From Clostridium ragsdalei P11 (GTDB lineage Bacteria > Bacillota > Clostridia > Clostridiales > Clostridiaceae): DNA of 64,000 nt. This document shows positions 9,045-18,012 of this stretch, one piece after another (within the stretch, counting starts at the first letter, position 1; the number at the start of each line of letters is the position of its first letter). Location of the stretch: contig NZ_LROS01000011.1 in assembly GCF_001675165.1 (NCBI RefSeq), forward strand, positions 186,001-250,000, written 5' to 3'. The translations under genes were made by a program, and so were the position numbers. The notes under the pieces were generated by a model. It was given only the letters and a program-made list of their open reading frames with translations, had not been told where the DNA came from and searched no databases.

Positions 9045-9059
9045 ATCAATTCTCCGCTC

Positions 9060-10238
9060 CTATATTTTTGTGAATTCCATATTTTTTTTCTCTGCATATT
9101 CTATTGCTTCACTTTCATCCCTAAAAGGACTTAACTCTGCAACTATACCCTGCTTTCTTAAGCTTTCAGCCTTTTCATAAGCCTTTCCAAAGTTTTCTCC
9201 TCCATAATATACAAGAACCTTAGTATTTTTTTCACAGCACAACTGTCCATTTTCTTCAAGTGAAGTGATTATTCCATCTACATCCATAGCAAATCCTGTA
9301 GCAGGCTGACCATCTCCAAATTGAGCTATCAAATTGTCATATCTTCCTCCACTTAATATATTTCCTCCAAACCCATGAGTATAACCTCTAAATATTATGC
9401 CAGTATAATAATCTATGTTGTGTACCATTCCTAAATCAAGAGCTAGATATTTTTCAAAACCAATGCTCCTTACAATCTCATACACCTTTTTTATACTTTC
9501 TAAAGCCTTCAATGCTCTCTTGTTATCTTCCATAAGATGAGAGGCTCTTTCAATTACCTCCATTCCACCAAATAACTTAGGAAGTTCTTCCAAAGACTTT
9601 AAAGAACTTTCTTCAAATTTATCTTTGTTTTCAAGAAGTATGTTATTTAAAGCAGTAAAATTTTTATTATTTATACTCTTTCTAAGTTTCTCTCTTTCTT
9701 CATAATCCAAATCTACACCATCTACTAATGCTTTAAATAATTCTGCATGTCCAAGTTCTATTTTGAAATTCTCAAGTCCGCAGCTTAAAAGTGCCTTTAT
9801 TCCTGTTACTATAACTTCAGCGTCTCCTCCGATACCTTCTATGCCTATTATTTCAATACCAGATTGAGTTATCTCACTATTTTTCCCATTTAAACTTTCG
9901 CTGACTCTATACACATTGGAAGTATAACAAAGTCTTAGAGGATGAACTACTTCCTTCAATTTTGTACCTGCAATTCTAGCAATAGGGGTAGTCATATCTG
10001 CTCTCAAAGCCAAAATTCTTCCCTGGTTATCAATCAATTTATATATTTTTTCCTGCGGTAAAGTTGCATTTTCCCCATTAAACACATCATAGAATTCTAA
10101 TGTTGGTGATTTTACTTCCATAAATCCACTTTGTATATAGATTTTTTTTAATATATTTTCTATCTTCACTTTTTCCGCACACTCATTAAACAAAATATCC
10201 TTTGTTCCCTCAGGTATATACTTTTTCCAATTAGTCAC
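9060..10238 (-). CDS. hisZ: ATP phosphoribosyltransferase regulatory subunit
   Basis: HisZ is a catalytically inactive histidyl-tRNA synthetase paralogue that forms a hetero-octamer with short HisG and confers histidine feedback. Class II synthetase motifs remain: a motif-1 region in the first 60 residues, motif 2 near RADMTTPIARIAGT, and YYTGIIFRGYTHGFG with GGRYDNLIAQFG. Of two in-frame GTG codons, 10247 lies within the AAGGAAGTG ribosome-binding site, so 10238 (reading TNWKKYIPEGTKD) is preferred, giving about 392 residues. It is the first his gene. No T-box signature was found in the leader. Confidence 0.94.
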   Translation of the reverse strand: MTNWKKYIPEGTKDILFNECAEKVKIENILKKIYIQSGFMEVKSPTLEFYDVFNGENATLPQEKIYKLIDNQGRILALRADMTTPIARIAGTKLKEVVHPLRLCYTSNVYRVSESLNGKNSEITQSGIEIIGIEGIGGDAEVIVTGIKALLSCGLENFKIELGHAELFKALVDGVDLDYEEREKLRKSINNKNFTALNNILLENKDKFEESSLKSLEELPKLFGGMEVIERASHLMEDNKRALKALESIKKVYEIVRSIGFEKYLALDLGMVHNIDYYTGIIFRGYTHGFGGNILSGGRYDNLIAQFGDGQPATGFAMDVDGIITSLEENGQLCCEKNTKVLVYYGGENFGKAYEKAESLRKQGIVAELSPFRDESEAIEYAEKKNMEFTKI

Positions 10239-10442
10239 AAGTATCACTTCCTTATTTTACTACAGCATCACTTTAATTCGATGTAGTGATAAATTAAACG
10301 TTATTGATATAATAACAGTTAATTTATAAAATTTCAATATGTTTTGCAAAAAAAATTACTACTGAATTTAAATACAGTAATAATTTCTTATATTTACGAT
10401 ATTCATTTAGGCATTTGAAAGAAAATGCCTTAATCAATACAA
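10239..10442. promoter_or_regulatory. his operon leader
   Basis: This is about 200 bp of AT-rich sequence that must hold the his promoter. It contains the inverted repeat AGGCATTTGAAAGAAAATGCCT (about 10411-10432), which could be the terminator of the upstream degV gene. The RCAGGGTGG-type T-box sequence was not seen, so control by tRNA-His is not supported. No other operator was recognised. Confidence 0.4.
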
Positions 10443-11312
10443 TCATCTTTTATTTCCCAAAAAACAAAGTGAAAGCATTCCGCTGCCGCAGTGAGCAGCC
10501 ATACCCATACCCAACGTGTTTATGATAAATTTATTATTAGGAAATTCTCTCTCTATTATATTTTTTAAAAGCTTTGCGTCTTCTATACAATTTCCATGAG
10601 ATATACCTATAACCTGATTTTTATTATCTAAGGCTCTTTCTCTAAATCTTTCTACCAGGTATTTTATAGCTTTTTTTCTTCCCCTAACATTGGTTACATT
10701 TTTAAGTTCTCCTTCATTTTCAATGTATATAATAGGCTTTACATCCAAAAGAGTACCTATAACAGCTTTAGATGAAGATATTCTACCGCCTCTCTTTAAA
10801 TGCTTTAAGTCCTCTACCACAAACCAATGATTCATCTTTAGCATATTATTGTTTACCCAATTTACAATCTCATCTTTACTTAAACCTTGCTGTGCCATCT
10901 TGCAAGCGTAGTATACTAAAATTCCAAGTCCAATAGAAGAACTTTTACTGTCTATCAAAGTTATATCTGCGTCTTCAAATTCGCTTAAAATTGCATTCTT
11001 TGCTAGTTTTGAGCTGTTAAAAGTTCCACTTATTCCAGATGACATTCCTATGTATATGATAGGCCTTTTCTGTTTTAGCAATTCTTTAAATTTTTCAGTA
11101 AACCTGTATTCATTTATCTGTGATGTATATGGAATTTCTCCATTTTCAAGGCCCTTATAAAATTCTTCATAGCTTAAGGATTTACCAAAATTGTCCTCAT
11201 AATCTTTGTTTTTGAAATGACACATCAACCCCAAAAATGGTATATTATTTTTTTCCATAAAGCTTCCTGGCAGATCACAGGATGCATCCGTCATGATTAT
11301 AGGTATTGCCAC
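10443..11312 (-). CDS. DegV-family fatty-acid-binding protein
   Basis: DegV (FakB-like) proteins are soluble two-domain proteins that bind one fatty acid and, where FakA is present, present it for phosphorylation. The protein of about 289 residues starts with the family hallmark IIMTDASCDLPGSF and has TSQINEYRF, YIGMSSGISGTFNSS and LKRGGRISSSKAVIGTLLDVKPI. The frame is open from a TTG at 11327, but GGGGGAG lies just before a GTG at 11312, which is a better start. Its lipid ligand and any FakA partner are not visible here. It may be monocistronic. Confidence 0.92.
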   Translation of the reverse strand: MAIPIIMTDASCDLPGSFMEKNNIPFLGLMCHFKNKDYEDNFGKSLSYEEFYKGLENGEIPYTSQINEYRFTEKFKELLKQKRPIIYIGMSSGISGTFNSSKLAKNAILSEFEDADITLIDSKSSSIGLGILVYYACKMAQQGLSKDEIVNWVNNNMLKMNHWFVVEDLKHLKRGGRISSSKAVIGTLLDVKPIIYIENEGELKNVTNVRGRKKAIKYLVERFRERALDNKNQVIGISHGNCIEDAKLLKNIIEREFPNNKFIINTLGMGMAAHCGSGMLSLCFLGNKR

Positions 11313-11464
11313 CAATATCTCCCCCAATATAATATCTTATCTACCTCATAATTTCTTTACATATGTTTCCATATAATATTATATCAAAAACATATTGTAT
11401 TAGCTATACTAACATATGCAAATTTAAAACAAATTTTTCATAATTGAGATTTAAAAATATAAAG

Positions 11465-12712
11465 TTAATAACTCCTATATGTTAAAGGCTTTATAGAATA
11501 ATAAAAACAGTATATCATTATAAATATTTCCGGAAAAGCATATCTTCCCTGTCCTTCTGTTATAAAATATACACATGTAAACATATAAAACAATATTATA
11601 TTGTATACAGTATATTTATTTAAAAGATGGGTTTTTCTTTTCCATATAGCTTTTAAAATTGCCATACTATAAATTAATATATATATTATAGCTGGCACAA
11701 AAATCACGTTTCTAATACTATTAGTAAAAGCAAATAAATTAGCTTCGGCAGCACTGCTTATATTGCTTCCATGAGTACTGTAAAGTATGTCATCTCCCAG
11801 AAAATATACATTACATAATCTTTTGAAACCTAATTCTATAAATTTCATTGGATGAGACTTTATCCATTTTTTAGCCGCATTTGTGAGCATCTTATTTTTC
11901 TGCGTCATATTAGCCTTCTTGTATTCCTCTGTTTTCACAATAGAATTTTCTACTTGATCTGCAGGCATCCATCTCCCCATCTTATTTTGAGAATTATTGT
12001 TTATATATAGGACAATTCCCTTATTATTAGATATACAAGTATATTGACCTATAAGCTTTGTATTTCTGTATATCCATGGTGCTATAGTGATAGCACAAAC
12101 TATCAAAACTATTAATGAATTTTTTATAGAAGCAATAATTTTTTTCTCTATTAATAATTCCAATAAAAGTATAACAAAGAAATAGGCAATAAAAAAAGGC
12201 TTTACCAATGCATTTAATCCCACAAGCAAACCTATGTAAAAATACTTATGTTTAATATCTCTAAAGTATATAAAAGTAATAAAAATAAGTATAGTAGTAA
12301 ATAAGGACTCCGTCGCCACCAAACTATTATAAAATATGTTATTAGGTATAAAAACAAATAATGCAAATATTATCTTTCTATCTCTTTCTTTTAAATTTAT
12401 TTTTTTTATAACACCATAAAACAGTATATAGCTTGCAAAAGTTAAAAATAAATTAAAAAGCTTTGCCTTAAATAAACCTGACCCTAAAAGTTTAAAAACT
12501 CCACCAAGAAGCATACAATATCCAACTGATGTATAAGTATCCCCCCATGGAAGACCATTTGCTATATCTACTGATAGTCTATAATAATAGTCAAAATCCG
12601 AATATGGTTTTGTGTCCACAAGCAATATCCATAATATGCATAATATCATTCCTAAGATCATTACAATTTTATAATAATTTTCATTTTTAAAAATGAATTT
12701 CTTTATATTCAA
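11465..12712 (-). CDS. Polytopic membrane protein, GT-C-type glycosyltransferase
   Basis: This is a 415-residue protein with about ten predicted membrane segments. The first extracytoplasmic loop contains an acidic DFDYYYRLSVDIANG motif after the first helix, and ATESLFTTILIF follows later. This is the pattern of the GT-39/PMT-like ArnT family, which transfers sugars from polyprenyl-phosphate donors outside the membrane. A loop of about 100 residues occurs near positions 230-320, and the protein ends in further helices. The acceptor and donor are unknown, and no other cell-wall glycosylation genes are adjacent. The family assignment is by topology and the acidic motif only. Confidence 0.65.
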   Translation of the reverse strand: MNIKKFIFKNENYYKIVMILGMILCILWILLVDTKPYSDFDYYYRLSVDIANGLPWGDTYTSVGYCMLLGGVFKLLGSGLFKAKLFNLFLTFASYILFYGVIKKINLKERDRKIIFALFVFIPNNIFYNSLVATESLFTTILIFITFIYFRDIKHKYFYIGLLVGLNALVKPFFIAYFFVILLLELLIEKKIIASIKNSLIVLIVCAITIAPWIYRNTKLIGQYTCISNNKGIVLYINNNSQNKMGRWMPADQVENSIVKTEEYKKANMTQKNKMLTNAAKKWIKSHPMKFIELGFKRLCNVYFLGDDILYSTHGSNISSAAEANLFAFTNSIRNVIFVPAIIYILIYSMAILKAIWKRKTHLLNKYTVYNIILFYMFTCVYFITEGQGRYAFPEIFIMIYCFYYSIKPLTYRSY

Positions 12713-12945
12713 TTATTCACCATCTCCCTAACTTTAATATAAGTAATCCAAAAATTTGTTTTAAAATGTTTATATATATATTAGCTTTTTTTAGAATTCT
12801 AAGCCATAGAATAACATAACAGAAAGCTAACAGTTTTGTTACTTAAGCATCAGGAGAAAATCTATAATTTGCTTAATCGGTCCTATGAAAATAACCAGCC
12901 AATATTTAAAATCTTTTCTCTGCATATTAATAAATATGGATAAAA

Positions 12946-12980
12946 TAAAGAGAGAACACAATTTGTGAACTCTCTTTATA
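12946..12980 (-). terminator. Rho-independent terminator after purL
   Basis: TAAAGAGAG pairs with CTCTCTTTA, with an inner ACAC/TGTG pairing. On the minus strand the stem is followed by TTTATTTTATCC. It lies about 230 bp past the purL stop, beyond the R2 copy. Confidence 0.7.
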
Positions 12981-12984
12981 AATG

Positions 12985-13103
12985 AATCTTACTTAGTGGC
13001 AGTTTGTTCTCCCACTAAATTTAGATGAATTATCTAGGGGCGTAGCTACTGTTATCTCCCACTTTGATAGAAGTGGGAGTGTTACAGCAGGTAGCCATCA
13101 GAT
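12985..13103 (-). repeat. R2-1: multi-hairpin repeat element
   Basis: Read on the minus strand, the element opens with TTATCTGATGGCTAC and forms a stem-loop (13103-13032) whose inner stem is CTCCCACTT/AAGTGGGAG. The stem closes with GTAGCTACGCCCCTAGAT. A second stem, TTAGTGG/CCACTAAG, follows at 12994-13019. This matches the order seen in the other R2 copies, with compensating changes in the stems. Confidence 0.75.
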
Positions 13104-13206
13104 AAATGAAATATCAATAAATCTCAAATTTAAGATTTCCTCAACATAGAGGATAAAAATCCTTGTTTACTGTTCATTTTTAATCATCAATTTTCAACTT
13201 TAAAAC

Positions 13207-16200
13207 CTACAATTTAAAGTAATTTACACCTGCTTCAAATAACTTTTGGTCTTTTACTCCCGGAACATTTTTTATAACACTTTCTCCAATTCTTTCTGAA
13301 TGTCCCATCTTTCCTAGTATTCTTCCATCAGGACTTGTTATACCTTCTACAGCAAAACATGATCCATTTGGATTAAACTTTATGTCATAACTTGGATTTC
13401 CTTGAAAATCTACATACTGTGTAGCTATTTGACCTTTATCTTTTAAACCCTTAATTACAGAATCACTTGCTATAAATCTTCCTTCTCCATGGGAAACAGG
13501 TATTGAATGTACATCCCCTACAGATACATTGCTAAACCATGGAGACAAATTTGAAACAATTCTAGTATTTACTATACAGGATACATGTCTTCCTATTTTA
13601 TTATACGTAAGGGTAGGACATGACTCATCTATATTCCTTATTTCTCCAAAAGGTAACAATCCCAATTTTATAAGTGCCTGAAAGCCATTGCATATTCCAA
13701 GTATAAGTCCGTCTCTCTTATTTAAAAGTTCCATTACAGCTTCTGCTATTTTAGGATTTCTAAAAAAAGTAGCAATAAACTTTCCTGATCCATCTGGTTC
13801 ATCTCCTGCACTAAATCCACCTGGAAGCATTATAATCTGAGACGAATTTATTCCGCTCACTATTCGATCTACTGATTCTTCTATCTGATTTCCAGTTAAA
13901 TTTTTAATTACAACAGTATCAACTTCTGCTCCTGCATTTTTAAAAGCCCTTCCCAAATCATACTCACAATTAGTTCCAGGAAATACAGGTATAATAACCT
14001 TAGGTACAGAAGCTTTCACAACTGGAGAATTTTTATGTCTGCTTTCAAAACGCTCAAACTTTATTTTTTTATCTTCAACTTCAGTATGTGTAGGGAATAC
14101 ACTTTCCAAAGTTTTTCCCCAATATCCTATCATATCTGAAATATTCATTTCAATTCCATTTACACTGATACTTTGTTCCTTTTGGGTAACACCAAGAATC
14201 TTATAAGAAAGCCCCTTAAAGCTCTTTTCAAAGTCTACAGATGGATCCATTTCCACAACTATGGAACCATAATCTGGTGCAAAAATTTCTTCGCCCTTCA
14301 TAGTTTCTGTAAATTTCATTCCTATCCTATTTCCAAAACTCATTTTACTTACAGCCTCACATATTCCTCCTGTTTTAACAGTAGAAGCTGCTAATATTTC
14401 GCCTTTTCTTATCATAGAACTTACAACACTATACATTTTTTTAAGTTCTTCAAAATATGGTAATTCAAATTCATCTTTAGAGGATTTCAAAAGTATTACA
14501 TTATTTCTGTATCCTTTAAATTCAGGAGACTCAAGTTTATCTGCCTCCCCAAGTGCTGCAGCAAAAGATACTAAAGTAGGTGGTACATCCATATCTTTAA
14601 AACTTCCAGACATACTGTCTTTTCCACCTATCGCTGCTATTTCAAATTCTCTCTGAGCATGTAATGCTCCTAAAAGGGCTGAAAGTGGCTTTCCCCATCT
14701 AATAGGTTCTTTACCTAGTCTTTCAAAATACTCCTGAAAAGTTAGCTTTATACTATTAACATCTCCACCTGAAACTGCAATTTTAGCTACAGATTCAACT
14801 ACCGCATACAAAGCTCCATGGAATGGACTCCACTTAGCTATATCCGGATTATATCCAAAACTCATTAAAGTAGCTGTATTTGTTTCACCATCTAATACCG
14901 GTAATTTTGCAGCCATAGCTTCTATTGGTGTATCTTGATACTTTCCTCCAAAAGGCATAAATACAGTAGAAGCACCTATTGTGCTATCAAATCTCTCTAC
15001 AAGTCCTTTTTGACTGCATACATTTAAATTCTTTAGTGTTTCGATCCACTTATTTAAAATCTCGCCGTCATTCATATTCTTGTATTGCTTACTGCTCTCA
15101 AAATAACTATTTTCTTCTGGGGCTTTTATAACAACTTCTGTAGTTGCTCTAACTCCATTAGTATCTAAGAATTCTCTGCTTAAATCTAAAATAAGTTTTC
15201 CCTTCCAGTACATTTTAAGTTTATCGTCATCTGTAACTTCTGCTACTGTAGTAGCTTCAAGATTTTCTTCTGATGCATATTCTATAAATTTCTTTTCATC
15301 TTCCTTTGATACAACTACAGCCATACGTTCTTGAGACTCCGATATTGCAAGTTCCGTTCCATCCAATCCTTCATATTTTTTAGGAACTAAATCCAGATTT
15401 ATTTTAAGCCCGCTTGTAAGTTCTCCTATAGCTACAGAAACTCCACCTGCTCCAAAATCATTACATCTTTTTATCATCTTGCTCACTTTTGATTTTCTAA
15501 AAAGTCTTTGAATTTTTCTCTCTGTAACAGGATTACCTTTTTGCACTTCAGCTCCTGAGGTAATAAGTGATGTTTCTGTATGTTTCTTAGAAGATCCAGT
15601 TGCTCCTCCACATCCGTCTCTTCCAGTTCTTCCTCCTAACAGTATTACCACATCAGAAGGTTTTGGTTCTTCCCTTTTTACATTTTCAAACGGAGCTGCA
15701 CCTATTACAGCACCTATTTCCATTCTCTTTGCCCTATAGCCTTCATCATATATTTCAGAAACCATACCTGTTGCAAGACCTATTTGATTTCCATAAGAAC
15801 TGTATCCCGAAGCTGCTCCTAAAGTTATTTTTTTCTGAGGAAGCCTTCCTTTTATAGTATCTTCTATTTTAGTTCTAGGATCACCACTTCCGGTAACTCT
15901 CATAGCTTGATAGACATAAGATCTTCCAGAAAGAGGATCTCGAATCGCTCCTCCAAGACAAGTTGCCGCTCCTCCAAAAGGTTCTATCTCTGTAGGATGA
16001 TTATGAGTTTCATTTTTAAACATTACGAGCCATTTTTCAGTTTTTCCATTTATATCAGCATCTACAACTACGCTGCAGGCATTTATTTCATCTGATTCGT
16101 CTAAATCCTTTAATTTACCGTCTTTTCTGAGCTTTTTCATTCCAATAATAGCTAGATCCATAAGACATTCAGTTTTTTTGTTTTCCCCATATATCTCATC

Positions 16201-16977
16201 TCTTAAATTTAAGTAATTTTCATAGGATTTTTTTATAGGTTTGGAAAACTTTCCGTCTTCTATGGATACTTTACTTAATTCGGTAGTAAAAGTAGTATGT
16301 CTGCAGTGATCTGACCAATATGTGTCTATAACTTTAATTTCAGTTATAGTAGGATTTCTCTTTTGTTCTTTGAAATAATTTCTACAAAAAATCAAATCTT
16401 CCAAACTCATAGCAAGACCAAGTGAATTTAAAATGTCCTTTAACTCATCATCATTTTTTTCTATGAATCCATCCAAAACTTTTACAGAAGAAGGTGCGTC
16501 TAATTTTTCACTTAAATGATCTATTTTTTTCAAAGAAGCTTCTCTGGAATCTACTGGATTTATACAATAATTTTTTATTTTCATAAATTGTTCTTTAGAT
16601 ATGTTTCCATAAAGTAAGTATACTTTTGAAGATTTAACCTGAGTTTTCTCACTCTGGGTTAATATTTGAATACATTGAGATGCAGAGTCAGCTCTTTGGT
16701 CATACTGACCTGGAAGATATTCTACGGCAAAAATTTTAGCATTCGTTTCAGCTTGTAATTCTTCTTCATATATTTCATCTACAGTTTTCTCTGAAAATAT
16801 TATATACTTTGATCTTTCATATTCACTATCATCAATATTTTCTATATCATAACGATTTACTACTCTTATATTTTCTAAATCATGAATATTGAGGCTTTCT
16901 CTAATATCTTTCATAAGGCCTTGAGCTTCTATGTCAAATCCTTTTTTCTTCTCTACAAATAGTCTTTTAACACTCAT
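13207..16977 (-). CDS. purL: Phosphoribosylformylglycinamidine synthase, large single-chain form
   Basis: PurL converts FGAR, glutamine and ATP to FGAM in purine synthesis. At 1256 residues this is the large form, in which the FGAM synthase and glutaminase domains are fused. It is not the split PurS/PurL/PurQ system. The core shows TYWSDHCRHTTF, KNETHNHPTEIEPFGGAATC and GGKDSMSGSF. The C-terminal amidotransferase domain (from about residue 995) has FPGTNCEYDLGRAF, the nucleophile cysteine in LILGICNGFQALIKLG and a final KMGHSER. The gene is isolated from other pur genes. CGAAC/GTTCG boxes in the leader (17005-17038) suggest purine-responsive repression. Confidence 0.97.
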   Translation of the reverse strand: MSVKRLFVEKKKGFDIEAQGLMKDIRESLNIHDLENIRVVNRYDIENIDDSEYERSKYIIFSEKTVDEIYEEELQAETNAKIFAVEYLPGQYDQRADSASQCIQILTQSEKTQVKSSKVYLLYGNISKEQFMKIKNYCINPVDSREASLKKIDHLSEKLDAPSSVKVLDGFIEKNDDELKDILNSLGLAMSLEDLIFCRNYFKEQKRNPTITEIKVIDTYWSDHCRHTTFTTELSKVSIEDGKFSKPIKKSYENYLNLRDEIYGENKKTECLMDLAIIGMKKLRKDGKLKDLDESDEINACSVVVDADINGKTEKWLVMFKNETHNHPTEIEPFGGAATCLGGAIRDPLSGRSYVYQAMRVTGSGDPRTKIEDTIKGRLPQKKITLGAASGYSSYGNQIGLATGMVSEIYDEGYRAKRMEIGAVIGAAPFENVKREEPKPSDVVILLGGRTGRDGCGGATGSSKKHTETSLITSGAEVQKGNPVTERKIQRLFRKSKVSKMIKRCNDFGAGGVSVAIGELTSGLKINLDLVPKKYEGLDGTELAISESQERMAVVVSKEDEKKFIEYASEENLEATTVAEVTDDDKLKMYWKGKLILDLSREFLDTNGVRATTEVVIKAPEENSYFESSKQYKNMNDGEILNKWIETLKNLNVCSQKGLVERFDSTIGASTVFMPFGGKYQDTPIEAMAAKLPVLDGETNTATLMSFGYNPDIAKWSPFHGALYAVVESVAKIAVSGGDVNSIKLTFQEYFERLGKEPIRWGKPLSALLGALHAQREFEIAAIGGKDSMSGSFKDMDVPPTLVSFAAALGEADKLESPEFKGYRNNVILLKSSKDEFELPYFEELKKMYSVVSSMIRKGEILAASTVKTGGICEAVSKMSFGNRIGMKFTETMKGEEIFAPDYGSIVVEMDPSVDFEKSFKGLSYKILGVTQKEQSISVNGIEMNISDMIGYWGKTLESVFPTHTEVEDKKIKFERFESRHKNSPVVKASVPKVIIPVFPGTNCEYDLGRAFKNAGAEVDTVVIKNLTGNQIEESVDRIVSGINSSQIIMLPGGFSAGDEPDGSGKFIATFFRNPKIAEAVMELLNKRDGLILGICNGFQALIKLGLLPFGEIRNIDESCPTLTYNKIGRHVSCIVNTRIVSNLSPWFSNVSVGDVHSIPVSHGEGRFIASDSVIKGLKDKGQIATQYVDFQGNPSYDIKFNPNGSCFAVEGITSPDGRILGKMGHSERIGESVIKNVPGVKDQKLFEAGVNYFKL

Positions 16978-17004
16978 TGTACTCTCTCCTCATTACTTAT
17001 TTTT

Positions 17005-17048
17005 CGAACGTTTTTTGCATTTTTGTCATAATAGTTCGTACATATTAT
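17005..17048 (-). promoter_or_regulatory. purL promoter with PurBox-like inverted CGAAC pair
   Basis: On the minus strand TATAAT (17048-17043) is followed by GTACGAACTATT and, 24 bp later, by ACGTTCGAAA. The two CGAAC cores are in opposite orientation. Bacillus PurR binds paired CGAAC-containing boxes in inverted orientation, usually with a somewhat shorter spacer. PurR binding here is a suggestion based on the motif and the gene. Confidence 0.4.
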
Positions 17049-17121
17049 ATCATATATATATATCGTTGTGAATAATATAGTTATAAGTTATTATATTTTA
17101 CATTAATCATATTAAAAAAAT

Positions 17122-17141
17122 AACTAGCTACTATGCTAGTT
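17122..17141 (-). terminator. Terminator after the OrtA-like gene
   Basis: AACTAGC and GCTAGTT form a 7-bp stem; read on the minus strand the stem is followed by ATTTTTTT. It lies 10 bp after the stop at 17151. Confidence 0.75.
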
Positions 17142-17150
17142 TATTTATCT

Positions 17151-17393
17151 TTAATGAACCTTAATTGATAATACTTCCTTTACATTTTTACCTAAGTTAT
17201 AATGCCTATTATAACAGCATCTATTTTTGGAAACTATGCCCTTAATTACATGTCCTGTAAAAGTAATTATTTCTGCCTGTTCTCCCATCTCACAATCTCT
17301 TAAACATGCACCTCTTGAAAATACCTTAATTATTTGTCCACCATCATAATATTTTGTATTTTCCACTTCAATTAAACTTCCTCTTTTTATCAT
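17151..17393 (-). CDS. OrtA-like small protein
   Basis: This 80-residue protein has a segment, MGEQAEIITFTGHVIKGIV, followed by NLGKNVKEVLSI. The segment resembles the C-terminal half of OrtA, the small subunit of 2-amino-4-oxopentanoate thiolase in the ornithine-degradation pathway. OrtA is usually about 100 residues and is encoded next to ortB. Here no ortB or other ornithine gene is near, and the four cysteines (CLRDC, RCC) are not a feature I recall for OrtA. A good terminator follows it. It may be a stand-alone homologue with another role; the assignment is tentative. Confidence 0.5.
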   Translation of the reverse strand: MIKRGSLIEVENTKYYDGGQIIKVFSRGACLRDCEMGEQAEIITFTGHVIKGIVSKNRCCYNRHYNLGKNVKEVLSIKVH

Positions 17394-17560
17394 AATAATA
17401 TCCTCCCCACTATACTTCCTTTATACTTCCTTTAATATAAATTGTATGTACAAACATAATAAAATATTATTTCAATTTTAAACAATATACTATATGTGTG
17501 AAAGTTGAGTATTCAACAAACTATTGTATAATTGAAATATCAGAAAGGTTGGTAATTATA

Positions 17561-17962
17561 GTGAAATATTATTCCATAAAAGATGTTTCAAATGCAACAG
17601 GTCTCACCTCTTATACCATAAGATATTATGAAAAGATAGGATTTTTACCATGGTTAAAAAGAAACAAAAATGGAGTTAGAATATTTACAGAATCAGATAT
17701 AAGGTATCTAGAGTGTTTGATATTTTTCAAAAAAATAGGAATGTCACTTGATGATATCAAGGAAATCATTAAAGAAGGCTGTATGATAAAAGATTTTAAA
17801 AATGGTTTAAATATACATGATATAATTCAGAAAAGATTAAATATATTGGACACTCACATACAAAAGCTAAAAAGGGAAAGAGAAGAATTAGATAAACTAA
17901 TCGAAGTTTCTATAGACAGGAGAAATATCTATAAAAAAATTTTAAAATCACCATTGACTTAG
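17561..17962 (+). CDS. MerR-family transcriptional regulator (AdhR/NmlR-like)
   Basis: This regulator has an N-terminal MerR winged helix (YSIKDVSNATGLTSYTIRYYEKIGFLPWLKRNKNGVRIF, split here only by description) followed by a dimerisation coiled coil (about residues 80-125, rich in K and E). The open frame begins at 17498, but the conserved helix starts at the GTG at 17561 with AGAAAGG upstream, giving about 133 residues. No C-terminal effector domain and no metal-binding cysteine pattern is present, as in AdhR/NmlR-type sensors. The operator it probably binds overlaps its own 3' end and lies in front of the amidohydrolase gene. Confidence 0.9.
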   Translation: MKYYSIKDVSNATGLTSYTIRYYEKIGFLPWLKRNKNGVRIFTESDIRYLECLIFFKKIGMSLDDIKEIIKEGCMIKDFKNGLNIHDIIQKRLNILDTHIQKLKREREELDKLIEVSIDRRNIYKKILKSPLT

Positions 17963-17984
17963 AGTCGACTCTAAGGTTTATCCT
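17954..17984 (+). promoter_or_regulatory. MerR-type promoter with 18-bp palindromic operator
   Basis: The -35 TTGACT (17954-17959) and -10 TATCCT (17979-17984) are separated by 19 bp, the over-long spacer typical of MerR-activated promoters. A perfect 18-bp palindrome, CTTAGAGTCGACTCTAAG (17958-17975), fills the spacer. It closely resembles the CTTAGAGTTAACTCTAAG type known for AdhR-class regulators. It overlaps the merR stop codon and precedes the amidohydrolase start by about 29 bp. Confidence 0.85.
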
Positions 17985-18012
17985 CTTTATATACAATATA
18001 TAGAAGGGATAG

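Larger units (their letters stand above)
12713..13206. other. Gene-free interval with terminator and R2 copy
   Basis: There is no open frame of note in these 494 bp. The interval holds a short R2-like remnant near 12843-12875 (TTAAGCATCAGGAG and an opposed TTTGCTTAA), a terminator hairpin at 12946-12980 and an R2 copy on the minus strand at 12985-13103. The remainder is AT-rich. Confidence 0.7.

Noticed and set aside
10239-10442. T-box leader for the his operon
   Set aside because: The conserved AGGGTGGNACCGCG sequence was not found on the minus strand.
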